DNA from: B18-G4 sp032250805
Lineage (GTDB): Bacteria > Bacteroidota > Bacteroidia > Bacteroidales > B18-G4
NCBI GenBank assembly: GCA_032250805.1
Contig: JAVVEM010000008.1
Span: 1-64,000 of the forward strand
Length of the DNA stretch: 64,000 bases
Direction of reading: 5' to 3'
Shown in pieces: positions 8,364 to 18,402 of this stretch (positions within the stretch are counted from its first letter, which is position 1; the number at the start of each line of letters is the position of its first letter). The notes under the pieces were generated by a model. That model ran no database searches and had not been told where the DNA came from. It was given only the letters and a program-made list of their open reading frames with translations. A program made the position numbers and the translations under genes.

Positions 8364-8858
8364 ATGAGCTATAAAAACCTGCAATCCTACTTTGAAACCC
8401 TTGCCAGAAATCATTCTGCAATTCTGCATTCTGATTTGGAGGCTCATTTCTTTCATTCTGATATAAATGAGATCCTTTCCGGCATCCGCGATAAAGTAAA
8501 CTTCCCCTGTGTACTCATGGCAGACTATGATTATTCTTTCGTTGATAATGATAGTGATAACCATCATAAAAGGAGAAATATCGCCCTTGTATTCCTTGAT
8601 CATGCTGATGACTCAGATGATTTTGAATCCATAAGTACAATTTTTTCCGAAATGGAACAAATTGCTGATGATTGGATCAACCGTATCTATAATGATAAGC
8701 TTGACCGCCGGCACCATTTTTTGAAGGACTTTGAATTGAACGAAATAAATGGCGTTCAATTCTCCACGGTTGACAACAACTTTGGTATCTGGCTTCCAAT
8801 CTCGGCTACTTCCCTTCACAATATTTCTGTTGACAATTCTAAATGGAATGACCTATGA
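8364..8858 (+). CDS. Phage protein of unknown function (possible neck or tail completion)
   Basis: The 164-residue product is acidic, with many Asp, Asn and His residues (for example VDNDSDNHHKRR near residue 60, then HADDSDDFES). It has no signal peptide or membrane span. Its stop overlaps the start of the next gene by 4 bp, so it is part of the translationally coupled tail block. I recognise no domain. A neck or tail-terminator role would fit the position, but this is only a guess from gene order. Confidence 0.55.
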   Translation: MSYKNLQSYFETLARNHSAILHSDLEAHFFHSDINEILSGIRDKVNFPCVLMADYDYSFVDNDSDNHHKRRNIALVFLDHADDSDDFESISTIFSEMEQIADDWINRIYNDKLDRRHHFLKDFELNEINGVQFSTVDNNFGIWLPISATSLHNISVDNSKWNDL

Positions 8859-10372
8859 ATATAATAAGTTTAGATAGTAAGCCTGCTTCTGTGGATTTTG
8901 TTCGCAATCCAATTTGCTTTGAATTGTCTGCCGGTAATGAATACCTGACTCCGGGAACCAAAGGTATTTATTCACTCTCAAAAACAGGGACCCCCTCAGA
9001 TGGTGATTCTTTCACGCTGAGCTTCCTTGAATATACCTTTACATTCACCTTCAAAACAACCATTGATGATTCAGGGTTTCAGCTTACAGCCGGTCATTCT
9101 GCTTATGATACAGCTGATCAGTTAAATTATAATTATTACCTCTCAAAATATTTTATCATCACCGGTATCAATCTTACCGATATTCAATTTACAGCAAAAT
9201 ATTTTGGCACTGAATATGCCATTTCCTTCAACCTCACAAATTGTCCTGCATATTCTGTTGGAGGATCTACCCCGGCCGTTGATCCTGTCCGCAATCCAAA
9301 CTATAAGGTTTTTATTCAACTTATGGTTTCGGCCATGAACGCTGCTGAATTTGAAGAATTATCCACCGCGTACCTTGATCCTGATGAATCCGGCAAGGTA
9401 TACTACTATCCGGGCAATATTATTCGCAATTCTTTTTCTACCATTACCCCCATGTTTAATGAATATCTCATTTCCACATGGTTAACCCCCCTTTGTTCCT
9501 ATAAGATCAATTATGCAGAATATTTTGGTCAGGATCCGGTCATTACCAAATTGCATGACCATAAAGCACTCACTTTGATTGATGGTAAATATTTTTTGGA
9601 TAAATGGCCAACGCATGATTTTTTATCTGACCTGGCAATCAGCAAAATCTTTCTCACCAATAAGCCATCCTCACAGGATACATGGCTTAATGCCCATCAA
9701 TATTTATTCTTCATGAATTATATTGAGAGTGATTATGATTTTACAGCTTGCTTTGATATTGAATGGGATGATGGCTCTGTTACCACAAAAGCAGTAACCT
9801 TGACTTACCTTTCATCAAGATATGAAAATATGTATTGCATCCCCTGTGGCATTGCACAGGTGGGTCTTGATCAGGTCAGTCCAACAAAAACTATTGCGAG
9901 ATATAAGGTTTACCTTGAACATGATTCCACGCTGATCTCTGAGGTCAGGTATTTTTACCTTATCCCCACTCCCCATAATTCTTCCCAAATTCTATTTAAG
10001 AATAATTATGGCGGCCTTGATTCACTTCTTTGCCACAGTGTTAATTTGAAATATAAGCACGATGCTGATTTGCTCAGAAAATTCCTTGGCAAAGATTATG
10101 AACTTTCCAAGGGCAATGATACTACGATGGTTAAGGAACAGTCCGTCATTTTATCAGCAACTACTGGTTATATATCTGATAAGGAATCCTATCAACTTCA
10201 GGAAATTTTTGAAAACAGGTTTGCCTATTTGGTTGGCAATTCTGCTTATGTAAGAATTCAAGTCCTTGGTAATTCATTCTCTCTTATTGATCGCAAATCG
10301 AACCTTCAAAATTTTGAATTCGATTTTCGTATTTCAATTGATGGTACAATCTCAATAGAAGAACTGCTATGA
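8855..10372 (+). CDS. Large phage structural protein, probably tail
   Basis: The 505-residue product has no signal peptide or membrane span and is strongly beta-rich, with alternating aromatic and Thr/Ser runs (for example FTFTFKTT near residue 66). It looks like a virion structural protein. It overlaps the genes on both sides by 4 bp (ATGA) and precedes another large beta-rich protein and the tape measure. Position suggests a tail component at the distal end, but I cannot name the family. Composition and spacing are like its neighbours. Confidence 0.55.
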   Translation: MNIISLDSKPASVDFVRNPICFELSAGNEYLTPGTKGIYSLSKTGTPSDGDSFTLSFLEYTFTFTFKTTIDDSGFQLTAGHSAYDTADQLNYNYYLSKYFIITGINLTDIQFTAKYFGTEYAISFNLTNCPAYSVGGSTPAVDPVRNPNYKVFIQLMVSAMNAAEFEELSTAYLDPDESGKVYYYPGNIIRNSFSTITPMFNEYLISTWLTPLCSYKINYAEYFGQDPVITKLHDHKALTLIDGKYFLDKWPTHDFLSDLAISKIFLTNKPSSQDTWLNAHQYLFFMNYIESDYDFTACFDIEWDDGSVTTKAVTLTYLSSRYENMYCIPCGIAQVGLDQVSPTKTIARYKVYLEHDSTLISEVRYFYLIPTPHNSSQILFKNNYGGLDSLLCHSVNLKYKHDADLLRKFLGKDYELSKGNDTTMVKEQSVILSATTGYISDKESYQLQEIFENRFAYLVGNSAYVRIQVLGNSFSLIDRKSNLQNFEFDFRISIDGTISIEELL

Positions 10373-12576
10373 TACGCATTTTCATCAATAATAATGAATT
10401 GCATCTTAACCCGGATACCTCAATCCGCTTTGATCTTATTCACCCTGCTTTTGAATCAGAGTTTCTATATGCTTCGATGGTATATCCCTTTGATATACCC
10501 TCACAGAATAATGAATACATATTCATGAATTCAAACCATATAGTTGTGAATGAGAAATACCGCATTTATGAATGCAGATTTTCATTTGCTGATTCAATTA
10601 ACTTCACTGGCAAATTGGTCCTGTCAAAGCTTACAAGGACTGCCTTCCGTGGATCAATTATTTTCAATGGTTTTTCTATTGACTCAAAAGACATTTCCCT
10701 GAAGGATTTCAATTATGATAAAGATGTACTCCTTGGCGGATCCATGGCCGCAGTTATCAGCTATATTGAAAGTACCGTAGTTGATTCATATCCGGATACG
10801 AATTTCAACTTCCCTTTGATCAATGCCCCTGAGTGGTATGGTGGAGAGGAAAATGAAGCCAATCCCGATTTTGCCGGGTTTTTAAATTCATGGATAAAAG
10901 CCTCGCAAACTGTACTTGCGAATACCCTGAACCAAAACCCTACCCCCTCCAATGTAAACTCCATTCTGCCTTGCCTTTATTTGTTTTACATCATTAAATC
11001 ATGTTTTAAAGAGTTGAACTTTAAAACAATTGGGGACTTTATTAATCATGCTGAGTTATCGCAACTCATGGTTTTTAATAACACCCCCCTTGATTCATCT
11101 GCTAACACGTTTTCGGTTAAAGCATCCAACTCTGTTGACCAAACCGGAGGTGCACTTGATTTTGTGCTTTTTCATTTTGATGATGATTCGACCCTTCCCA
11201 ACGTGGACCCTGATGGCTGTTGGAATACTACAACCATGGAATATGAGATCAAATCTCAGGGATACCACGAATTTCTTATAACCGGATCACTATATATCGT
11301 TCCTCATAACATCAATCCTATGCACCGGTTTAATATTCGCATTTATGATTCCACTATTAATGGATTGATCTATTATGGTGATTATGGCTTGTATGATGGA
11401 GATACGATTGATTTCCAAGCATACAAACCTGGTCATTGGTTTTCCGCTTCTGACATTGGCCATAAAATTATTGTTCAATACGAATGTTACTGGATCCCCC
11501 AAGACGAGATCCCGGAGGAATCAGATGCCAAGTTTTCCAATATGGAACTAAATGTGAAAAACGTCAGCAGCAGTACATTCAACAGCTTCTCCAATTCCCT
11601 GCACTATTCGGACCATGTGCCGGACATATCATTTGGTGATCTCATTTCTTCAATCTCCAAGGCCTTCGGTCTTGTTTATTTTTTCGATCATGAAAAAGGC
11701 ATTGTAGAAATTGAATTTCTTAAATCCCTTATCGCATCTGCAGCCAGACTCGATCTTTCATCAAATGTTATTGAAGATAGCTATGAGATTCAGCTTAAAG
11801 AAAGCAAAGGTGCGGACCTTCATTTTAAATGGGACAGCAGCGATCTGGACGAGCAGCAATACTACAAAGCCTTTAATTCTAATGACTTTGTTGGTTCTTA
11901 CCCCTCGGTTGATATGCTCCCGGTTCCGTCATTCGTCAATGTTTTTGCCTTGGTGCAAAACATGAATGCGATTTATTTATACCACAAAAACCCTGATACA
12001 GGCTCTCTCCAATGGGACCTGCATTCATATAACTTTCCTCATTATCTCATACCTCCATCAAAGCAAGAGTACCGTATCGGCTTCTCTCCCCTGATGCTTG
12101 CCATTGATCAAAACGATTCATCTGTTTATCCTTATACCCTTATAAATTGCTCCTCTCCGCTGTTTGCCACCGGAGATAAGGACTGTGGCCTTCACCTGTT
12201 GTTTTATAGGGGAATGGGAAGTGAATCGGATAAATATCCTTTTGCCTCTGGTCTTGCTTATGACCGCTTTGGTGATAAGAACTGGTCCCATGAGTTACGC
12301 TTTGATGGCGATAATGGATTGATCAAAAATTTCCTTACTGACTGGTTGGAATTTATTGATAACTCCCAGACTGTCAAAATGGATTTTGACCTTTCAATTA
12401 TTGATTTTCAAAACATCATGAATTTATTTCTTCCTCAGACCGGTGGCACCAAGTACAGAAAGGTTTTTATCAATAATGTGAATTATCTGCCAAAGAAATT
12501 TTCAATCATGCTCACCATGAATGGTATCCGTTCGTGCCAGGGTGAGTTAGTTAAAGAAGGGATGATCGAGATATGA
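10369..12576 (+). CDS. Large phage tail protein (hub/baseplate-like candidate)
   Basis: The 735-residue product has no signal peptide. The N-terminal 110 residues read as a beta domain (MIRIFINNNELHL, then YPFDIPSQNNEYIF, then GKLVLSKLTR), the middle is variable, and residues about 420-490 contain FGDLISSISKAFGLVYFF followed by EKGIVEIEFL, a helix-then-strand pattern seen in tail hub proteins. It overlaps the previous and next genes by 4 bp and lies two genes before the tape measure. The hub/baseplate reading is inference from size, fold type and position. Confidence 0.5.
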   Translation: MIRIFINNNELHLNPDTSIRFDLIHPAFESEFLYASMVYPFDIPSQNNEYIFMNSNHIVVNEKYRIYECRFSFADSINFTGKLVLSKLTRTAFRGSIIFNGFSIDSKDISLKDFNYDKDVLLGGSMAAVISYIESTVVDSYPDTNFNFPLINAPEWYGGEENEANPDFAGFLNSWIKASQTVLANTLNQNPTPSNVNSILPCLYLFYIIKSCFKELNFKTIGDFINHAELSQLMVFNNTPLDSSANTFSVKASNSVDQTGGALDFVLFHFDDDSTLPNVDPDGCWNTTTMEYEIKSQGYHEFLITGSLYIVPHNINPMHRFNIRIYDSTINGLIYYGDYGLYDGDTIDFQAYKPGHWFSASDIGHKIIVQYECYWIPQDEIPEESDAKFSNMELNVKNVSSSTFNSFSNSLHYSDHVPDISFGDLISSISKAFGLVYFFDHEKGIVEIEFLKSLIASAARLDLSSNVIEDSYEIQLKESKGADLHFKWDSSDLDEQQYYKAFNSNDFVGSYPSVDMLPVPSFVNVFALVQNMNAIYLYHKNPDTGSLQWDLHSYNFPHYLIPPSKQEYRIGFSPLMLAIDQNDSSVYPYTLINCSSPLFATGDKDCGLHLLFYRGMGSESDKYPFASGLAYDRFGDKNWSHELRFDGDNGLIKNFLTDWLEFIDNSQTVKMDFDLSIIDFQNIMNLFLPQTGGTKYRKVFINNVNYLPKKFSIMLTMNGIRSCQGELVKEGMIEI

Positions 12577-13001
12577 GTTTCACAAAAACACAAGCCTTTA
12601 ACAAGGATCTGATAAATCAGGCCCACTATACCCGTAGGCGTATCGTGGGAAGGATCTCCCGTATGACTGTTAAAGGCAAGACTCAGCTTTTAAAAAAGGT
12701 TCATTCGGCAAAGGCCCGCCAAAATATCCTTTCCCGTATGCAAAGCGAAAGGGTTTTGCGAAATTCCTTATTTATCAAATTTGGTAAGGAAATGGGCGAG
12801 ATTGATCTTGTCAGCTTCAAATTTCCCATACATGGTATTTACGCCCATCATGGAGTGGGTAGGGGACACCCTGCCTCAAACAAAAGGCAAAAAATGGAAT
12901 GGCTCAATCCTGTGATTGATGCCGATATGGATCGTTTCGCAAATATCGTTGCACGACATTATGCTGATGCCTCTCTTAATGCAACAAGACTAAAAATATA
13001 A
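12573..13001 (+). CDS. Small basic phage protein before the tape measure
   Basis: The 142-residue product is strongly basic in its first half (RRRIVGRISRM, then KGKTQLLKK) and ends with a helical stretch; the middle contains YAHHGVGRGHP, which could bind metal or nucleic acid. It overlaps the preceding gene by 4 bp and precedes the tape measure by 3 bp. Position is that of a tail assembly or completion protein, but the family is not recognised. A DNA- or RNA-binding role is equally possible from the charge. Confidence 0.5.
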   Translation: MSFTKTQAFNKDLINQAHYTRRRIVGRISRMTVKGKTQLLKKVHSAKARQNILSRMQSERVLRNSLFIKFGKEMGEIDLVSFKFPIHGIYAHHGVGRGHPASNKRQKMEWLNPVIDADMDRFANIVARHYADASLNATRLKI

Positions 13002-13004
13002 CTG

Positions 13005-16000
13005 ATGGCCAACAAAACTGAAAACAGAAGGGTAAACCTTTACATCAACGGCAAAGAGGTTAAGAACAGCCTGAAAGGTATTCAGGCTGAATATAAAAAA
13101 CTGATTGCTGAGCAAAACTCCATGATCCGCGGTACGAAAGAGTACCAGGCACATGCTAAGAAAATTAGCAAGCTTAAAACGATCATGAATCAGCATTATC
13201 AGGCCGTTAATAAGACTGCCGGAGCATGGGGATCCCTGCAAAGAGCAGCCAACGGTTTTAATAAATATTTTATGGTGATCTCTGCCGGGATCGCCACCTT
13301 GACAGGCCTTGTTATGGCTTTCCGTAAAGCCGCTGATGCTGCCAATGAGTTCGAAGAACGTGTTGACAACCTCTCTGCCCTGACCGGTCTTGAAGGTGAT
13401 CCCCTTGGTTGGCTTTCTGATAAAGCCAAGGAAACCTCCGTAGCCATTTTGGAATCCGGTATTCGCATAAAGCAATCCGCCTCCGACATCGTTGATGCCT
13501 ATACCAAAATGGGATCACAAAGACCTGAACTTTTGCAGAACAAAGAGGCCCTGCATGAAGTTACCCTGAATGCGATCATTCTCAGTGAAGCTGCCAAGGG
13601 TAAACTTGAACCGGCTGTTGCTGCCCTTGCCACCACCTTGAATCAATTCAATCTGTCGGCACGGGATTCTGAGAGAACGATCAACGTCATTTCTGCAGGA
13701 TCCAAGGCCGGTGCCGGAAATATCGGCTACCTCTCCGAAGCCATTGAAAAAGCCGGTACCACTATGGCCCTGCTTGGAATGGAGGTCGAAGATGGAGTTG
13801 CTATCGTTGAAACTGTTGCCCCAAAATTCGCAAAAGCTTCTCAGGCCGGTAACTCCCTTGATAAGGTTTTTCTTAAAATGAGATCACTGAATATTGGTTT
13901 TAAAGATGGTGTTTTTGATCTTAATCTTGCCCTGGATGAACTAAGGGTTCGCTTTGGCAAGGGAGAAAAGGCCGTGGATATCTTTAGTGAAAGACACGCA
14001 AAAATGGTGGAAGTAATGGTGCAGGGCCAGAGTGAATTCAATCGCTATCGTGGACTGGTTACCGATACCAATATAGCCATGGAACAGGCTATAAAAAACA
14101 CTGATAACAGGGCAACGCAACTGGCACAGGCCAAAAATAAGATCACCCTGTTGGCCATTGAACTTGGTGAAAATTTATCACCTACTTTAACCAGAGCCTA
14201 CCTTGGCTTCGGTATGCTGATGAAAGTTACCATGGCACTGCCGAAAATCTTTAAGGAAAACAAAACCCTTATTATTGCCCTTACCGGTGCTTACCTGGCC
14301 TATAATTCGGCTAAGATTGCTACTATCGCTTTGAATATTAAGGAGAATATTTCTTACGCCGGGCTGATCGCCATGGAAAAGATCCGTTTTGTTTTGGGAA
14401 CAAAAGGTCTTGTTCTCACTAATGCAAGGGCAATTGCTTCAAGATTGAGAATTGCCCTTACCGGTAAAATGACAATAGCACAAGGCCGTGCCATTGTTGC
14501 ACAAAAGACGCTTAATGCTACAATGAAAGCAAATCCTTTAGGATTGGTCTTACTTGGCATTACTGCACTTATTGCAGGGATCCGCCTGTATAATAAGTAT
14601 AATTCAAAAACTCTTGAACTGGAACGCAAAAAGGCTGATCTTTCAAAGGATCTTACCACTTTGAATAAATCCCTTGAAGTTTCCTACAAGGGTATTAATG
14701 ATGAAATTGGTAAGCTAAACCGATTAAGTTTTCAGGAAAAACTTGATCTCCAATCCAAGATTGATGAAACCATTCGCCTTGCTGAAGCAAAAATCGAACT
14801 TGCCAAAGTACAGCGTCAGGAAATACGCAACTCATTCGATCCCACTCTTTGGGATGAATTTATTGCCGGTGGCAAGAGCATGTGGATTGAACTTACCCAG
14901 GGATCCAATGCCGGCCAACAGGCAGTGGGAGATATTATCTTCGGCAGACTTGAAGAAAGAAAAAACGATGCTACCAAAGACATTGATCAGTTTATCAAAG
15001 ATGTTCAGGCAAGCATTGAAAACATCAAAAATTCAAGTGTTTCCCTGACTGATATTCTTTTGGCGGAACAAAATGCTGATAACATTGGCACACAAACCCT
15101 TGTCAATCTTGAAGAAAAACTCAATCTGTATCAACTTGCACTCCGCAATGCAGTGAAGGGATCGGAAGATTATCATCGGATACAGAAAAAGATCCTTGAT
15201 ACAGAAAAACTCGCTGCTGATTTTGAGGCGGACTACAATACCGAAGAAGAAGTAAAAGCGGCTGAGAAGCTTGCCAGTGAAAAACTTCGTGTTGAGCAGC
15301 AGCTTCATGACAGCATTGAAAAGCTTCGCAGGGCAATACGGATCAATGGACTCAATGGTCAGGAGAAGGAAATTCAAGAGGTTCAGGATAAATACGCTGA
15401 CTTATTATCCAAGGCGGATGAATATGGCCTTGATATTATGGCCCTGACTGACCTTAGAGAACAGGAACTTAATGCAATTGTGCTGAAGTGGGCCCAAAAA
15501 ACAAAAGAGGAAAAAGAAAAGGCCCAGGCTGATATTAATCTGATTCTGATGTCAGACCGGGAAACTGCCATCCACGAAACAACTAAGAAATATCAGGACC
15601 TTATTAAACTTGCTGAGGAGCATGGCTTGGAAACAACAGAGTTGTATCAGGCCATGAATGATGAACTTGCCCGGATCAAAAATGAAACCTTCTCTGATGA
15701 AGATGGGGGTGGTGATTCTGATATTTTCGGAATGTCAGCCGAAGATTGGGACGAAACGCTTCAGCACATTGCTGCCGCCATTCAGATTGCACAACAATTC
15801 GGGGAGATATGGTCAAGTGTGAACGCCCGTAAGACTGCCGAAGAAGATTATGCCATGCAGAATTATGAAGATAACATGATTCGTAGGCAGAAACTTTTAA
15901 AGGACCAATTGGATGCAGGAATTATTTCTCAGGAACATTATGATCGCCAGGTGGATTCGCTCAATGATCAGATGGATAAGAAAAAGAAAGACCTGGCTAT

Positions 16001-16619
16001 CAAACAGTGGAAGCGTGATAAACAACTTAGATTATTTACTGCTAATATCAATACCGCTGCCGGTATTACTCAGGCCTTAGGTAGTACCGCACCCCCATAT
16101 TCTTTTATCCTTGCTGCCCTTACCGCCGTACTTGGTGGTATTCAAATTGCAGCCATTAAAAGTGAACCAACTCCGGTTTTTAAATATGGTGGTTATACGC
16201 CTGACCGGGCAACAATGGCCATTGTAGGGGATGATAATAAGAAAGAATGGGTTGCATCGGGTGATCTTGTAGAGGATCCCAAAACCGGTCCTATCATTCA
16301 GCAGTTGGAAGATTACCAAAAAGGCAGAACAAAATCTGTTCATTTCTCTACCCCGGTACAGCCAGACATTCAGGCTATATCAGCTTCATCAGCTCCCCTG
16401 TTTACAAGTGCGGTTGAATCTGCTTATTATGGTAATCAGGACTCAGAAATTCTTATGGCTATTCATCAACAAATGCAACAAATGAATGAAAAGAATTCTA
16501 AAATGAATGAATACCTGAGTGATCCCAAAAACAGACGTGCATCTATTTCCTACGATCATCAGCAGGAATATGCCAATGAGCTTTCAGATATTCAGGCTCT
16601 ATCGAGATCTTCTTCCTGA
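13005..16619 (+). CDS. Phage tail tape measure protein
   Basis: The 1204-residue product is by far the longest of the block. It has a long N-terminal coiled coil, then a hydrophobic segment near residues 85-105 (MVISAGIATLTGLVMAF), then the conserved TP901-like tape measure core (KQSASDIVDAYTKMGSQRPE, later IVETVAPKFAKASQAGNS). A second hydrophobic cluster lies near residues 415-440, then a long Glu/Lys/Ala-rich coiled coil to residue 1020 and a hydrophobic ILAALTAVLGGIQIAAI near 1045. Tape measures set tail length and help DNA entry. Their presence indicates a long-tailed (siphovirus- or myovirus-type) phage. It stands 3 bp after the small basic gene. Confidence 0.85.
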   Translation: MANKTENRRVNLYINGKEVKNSLKGIQAEYKKLIAEQNSMIRGTKEYQAHAKKISKLKTIMNQHYQAVNKTAGAWGSLQRAANGFNKYFMVISAGIATLTGLVMAFRKAADAANEFEERVDNLSALTGLEGDPLGWLSDKAKETSVAILESGIRIKQSASDIVDAYTKMGSQRPELLQNKEALHEVTLNAIILSEAAKGKLEPAVAALATTLNQFNLSARDSERTINVISAGSKAGAGNIGYLSEAIEKAGTTMALLGMEVEDGVAIVETVAPKFAKASQAGNSLDKVFLKMRSLNIGFKDGVFDLNLALDELRVRFGKGEKAVDIFSERHAKMVEVMVQGQSEFNRYRGLVTDTNIAMEQAIKNTDNRATQLAQAKNKITLLAIELGENLSPTLTRAYLGFGMLMKVTMALPKIFKENKTLIIALTGAYLAYNSAKIATIALNIKENISYAGLIAMEKIRFVLGTKGLVLTNARAIASRLRIALTGKMTIAQGRAIVAQKTLNATMKANPLGLVLLGITALIAGIRLYNKYNSKTLELERKKADLSKDLTTLNKSLEVSYKGINDEIGKLNRLSFQEKLDLQSKIDETIRLAEAKIELAKVQRQEIRNSFDPTLWDEFIAGGKSMWIELTQGSNAGQQAVGDIIFGRLEERKNDATKDIDQFIKDVQASIENIKNSSVSLTDILLAEQNADNIGTQTLVNLEEKLNLYQLALRNAVKGSEDYHRIQKKILDTEKLAADFEADYNTEEEVKAAEKLASEKLRVEQQLHDSIEKLRRAIRINGLNGQEKEIQEVQDKYADLLSKADEYGLDIMALTDLREQELNAIVLKWAQKTKEEKEKAQADINLILMSDRETAIHETTKKYQDLIKLAEEHGLETTELYQAMNDELARIKNETFSDEDGGGDSDIFGMSAEDWDETLQHIAAAIQIAQQFGEIWSSVNARKTAEEDYAMQNYEDNMIRRQKLLKDQLDAGIISQEHYDRQVDSLNDQMDKKKKDLAIKQWKRDKQLRLFTANINTAAGITQALGSTAPPYSFILAALTAVLGGIQIAAIKSEPTPVFKYGGYTPDRATMAIVGDDNKKEWVASGDLVEDPKTGPIIQQLEDYQKGRTKSVHFSTPVQPDIQAISASSAPLFTSAVESAYYGNQDSEILMAIHQQMQQMNEKNSKMNEYLSDPKNRRASISYDHQQEYANELSDIQALSRSSS

Positions 16620-16695
16620 TTTCTTTCTGTCCTTTTTTTACTTTGATCGCTGCTTTATTTTCGTATCCTAACTTTTAACAACTAAATCTTTAATC

Positions 16696-17991
16696 ATGAA
16701 AAAACTATTTCTTTTTATTGGCTTTGCTTTGCTGATTGTCAGCTTCTCTTTTGCCCAGAGAAACTTCAATGCCGGCAAGCTTGACGTTTCAAAAAATGCA
16801 ACATTCAAAAAGGATGTCCTGCTCACTTCATCCATTATCGCTGCAAAATATACATGTTTTTCAACGTATAGCGGCCAGGCGATAATTCTTACGAATTTTA
16901 CCGGTGATATCAGTAAGGTATTTTTACCCCAAGAGGTAATCCTTTCCGGAGGATCCTGCGATGGATCAACTGCCGTTGTTGAAACTCTTACTAATATGGG
17001 CGGTAATTGGTGTTTTTGGCTCAACGCATCTGAGTATACGGACTGTGATGATTTTACTCACGTTACAATATCTTCTTTAGAATATGGTCATATCACAGCT
17101 CAGGGTGGAGCAACTATGCAAGCAGAAACCAAGATCATTGATGGATATGAGTTTTTATTCCGCCTGGATTGTGAGGGCCCTTCTTTCGCTTATGGCACCC
17201 TTGTTGAAACCTTTACTGGCGATCTATTATCAAATGGTACTTTTGATGATGCGACCCACTTTTATTATCCGGAACTAACTTCTTTTAAATCTGACTATTA
17301 TAAAATTGATAGTATAACTTATGATTCTCAATGGAATTCAACGCAGGTCTTTTTCCGTACCGGCCCTGTCGGTCAGGTGGCAGCAATTAAATACGTTGAT
17401 GTTTACCGCTTTATCGGAGGTAAAGGGAACCTGAATGTGTTTAATAAACTTTCCGTTGGTAAGATGCCCTCACAGGATGCCACCCTGGCTGTTGATGGTG
17501 ATGTTGATATTACTGGTAAAACTGTCCTGCATTACATTAATGACTATGATGCTTCTGATTGGAATTATAATTGTGATTGGGTTTCCGGTGATTCTATATT
17601 ACTTCCTTATGACTATGGTGATGCTACTCACAGGGTGGCCGTGGGTGATTACATTGAAAAGACTGATCTCACCTGGTCCGGAACTGTTACTTCTGTTGAG
17701 TATGGTTATTTTGCTGATCTCCATCAGTATTATGGTTCCGGCACGCTGATCAGGGTTTCTTCTGCACCTGGCGTTGTATCCGGTCAATTTAAAATATATA
17801 ATGATCCTGACATAATTGTTGGTGGTGGAGCGACCTTCGATCTTGATGATGGGGTATACGTCAAAACATTTCGTGGTGCTTCAGATCCGGATATAACCGG
17901 ATGGATCATGACAAATGCCAGTGGAACGCCCTGCTATGTTTATCCGAGTTCTGCCGGCACTGGTATAGTTGTCAGTACAACAAAACCATAA
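16696..17991 (+). CDS. Fibre-like protein with a Sec signal peptide, encoded in the tail block
   Basis: The 431-residue product begins with a textbook signal peptide (MKKLF, hydrophobic to residue 18, then SFAQ). After it, two or three beta-rich repeats share a LxVxKxxTFxxDV-like opening (residues about 24-40) and later KLSVGKMPSQDATLAVDGDV near 255, a pattern typical of Bacteroidota fibre-like proteins. It is the first gene after the tape measure, where tail-fibre or receptor-binding genes often lie, separated from it by 76 bp that may hold its own promoter. A virion protein would not need export, so it may instead be a surface protein made by the lysogen. Both readings remain open. Confidence 0.6.
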   Translation: MKKLFLFIGFALLIVSFSFAQRNFNAGKLDVSKNATFKKDVLLTSSIIAAKYTCFSTYSGQAIILTNFTGDISKVFLPQEVILSGGSCDGSTAVVETLTNMGGNWCFWLNASEYTDCDDFTHVTISSLEYGHITAQGGATMQAETKIIDGYEFLFRLDCEGPSFAYGTLVETFTGDLLSNGTFDDATHFYYPELTSFKSDYYKIDSITYDSQWNSTQVFFRTGPVGQVAAIKYVDVYRFIGGKGNLNVFNKLSVGKMPSQDATLAVDGDVDITGKTVLHYINDYDASDWNYNCDWVSGDSILLPYDYGDATHRVAVGDYIEKTDLTWSGTVTSVEYGYFADLHQYYGSGTLIRVSSAPGVVSGQFKIYNDPDIIVGGGATFDLDDGVYVKTFRGASDPDITGWIMTNASGTPCYVYPSSAGTGIVVSTTKP

Positions 17992-17993
17992 CT

Positions 17994-18401
17994 ATGATAC
18001 TGCTTGCAATGTTCTTTTTCGGTTTATGGAATGCCTTCGTAGTTAAGGACCTTAATGATAAAACAGATACCACGGCTCGTGATAACTGGCATCGTATAGG
18101 TGTAGTAAACAAGCTTTTGCTTGCCGCGATTGGCTTGGTAGGCTTCCTGCCACCGGAATACTTCTACTTTATAAATCCTTTTGTTTTGTTTCCAAGGTGG
18201 TATGGGATCATCCTGAGCTCAATAGTATTCCTGTTGCTCTGCTACTGGTTATATAACATGATCATAAATCGTGTTAATAATTTGAAACTGATCTATCTGA
18301 GTAAAGGTAACCATGGAGATATGTTTTATGTAGGTTCATTTTTTATAGTTCTGCTTTCTTTTGTAGCTACCATTTTATTCTATATCGATAATTATTTCTG
18401 A
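17994..18401 (+). CDS. Multi-span membrane protein of the phage block
   Basis: I use the ATG at 17994, 2 bp after the previous stop; an upstream in-frame ATG would lie deep inside the fibre gene. The 135-residue product has about four membrane spans: residues 1-12, 35-52, 65-90 (RWYGIILSSIVFLLLCYWLY) and 110-130. No catalytic motif is visible. Small multi-span proteins next to a two-span protein at the end of a tail block are often holins or exclusion proteins; the function here is not established. Confidence 0.55.
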   Translation: MILLAMFFFGLWNAFVVKDLNDKTDTTARDNWHRIGVVNKLLLAAIGLVGFLPPEYFYFINPFVLFPRWYGIILSSIVFLLLCYWLYNMIINRVNNLKLIYLSKGNHGDMFYVGSFFIVLLSFVATILFYIDNYF

Positions 18402-18402
18402 C

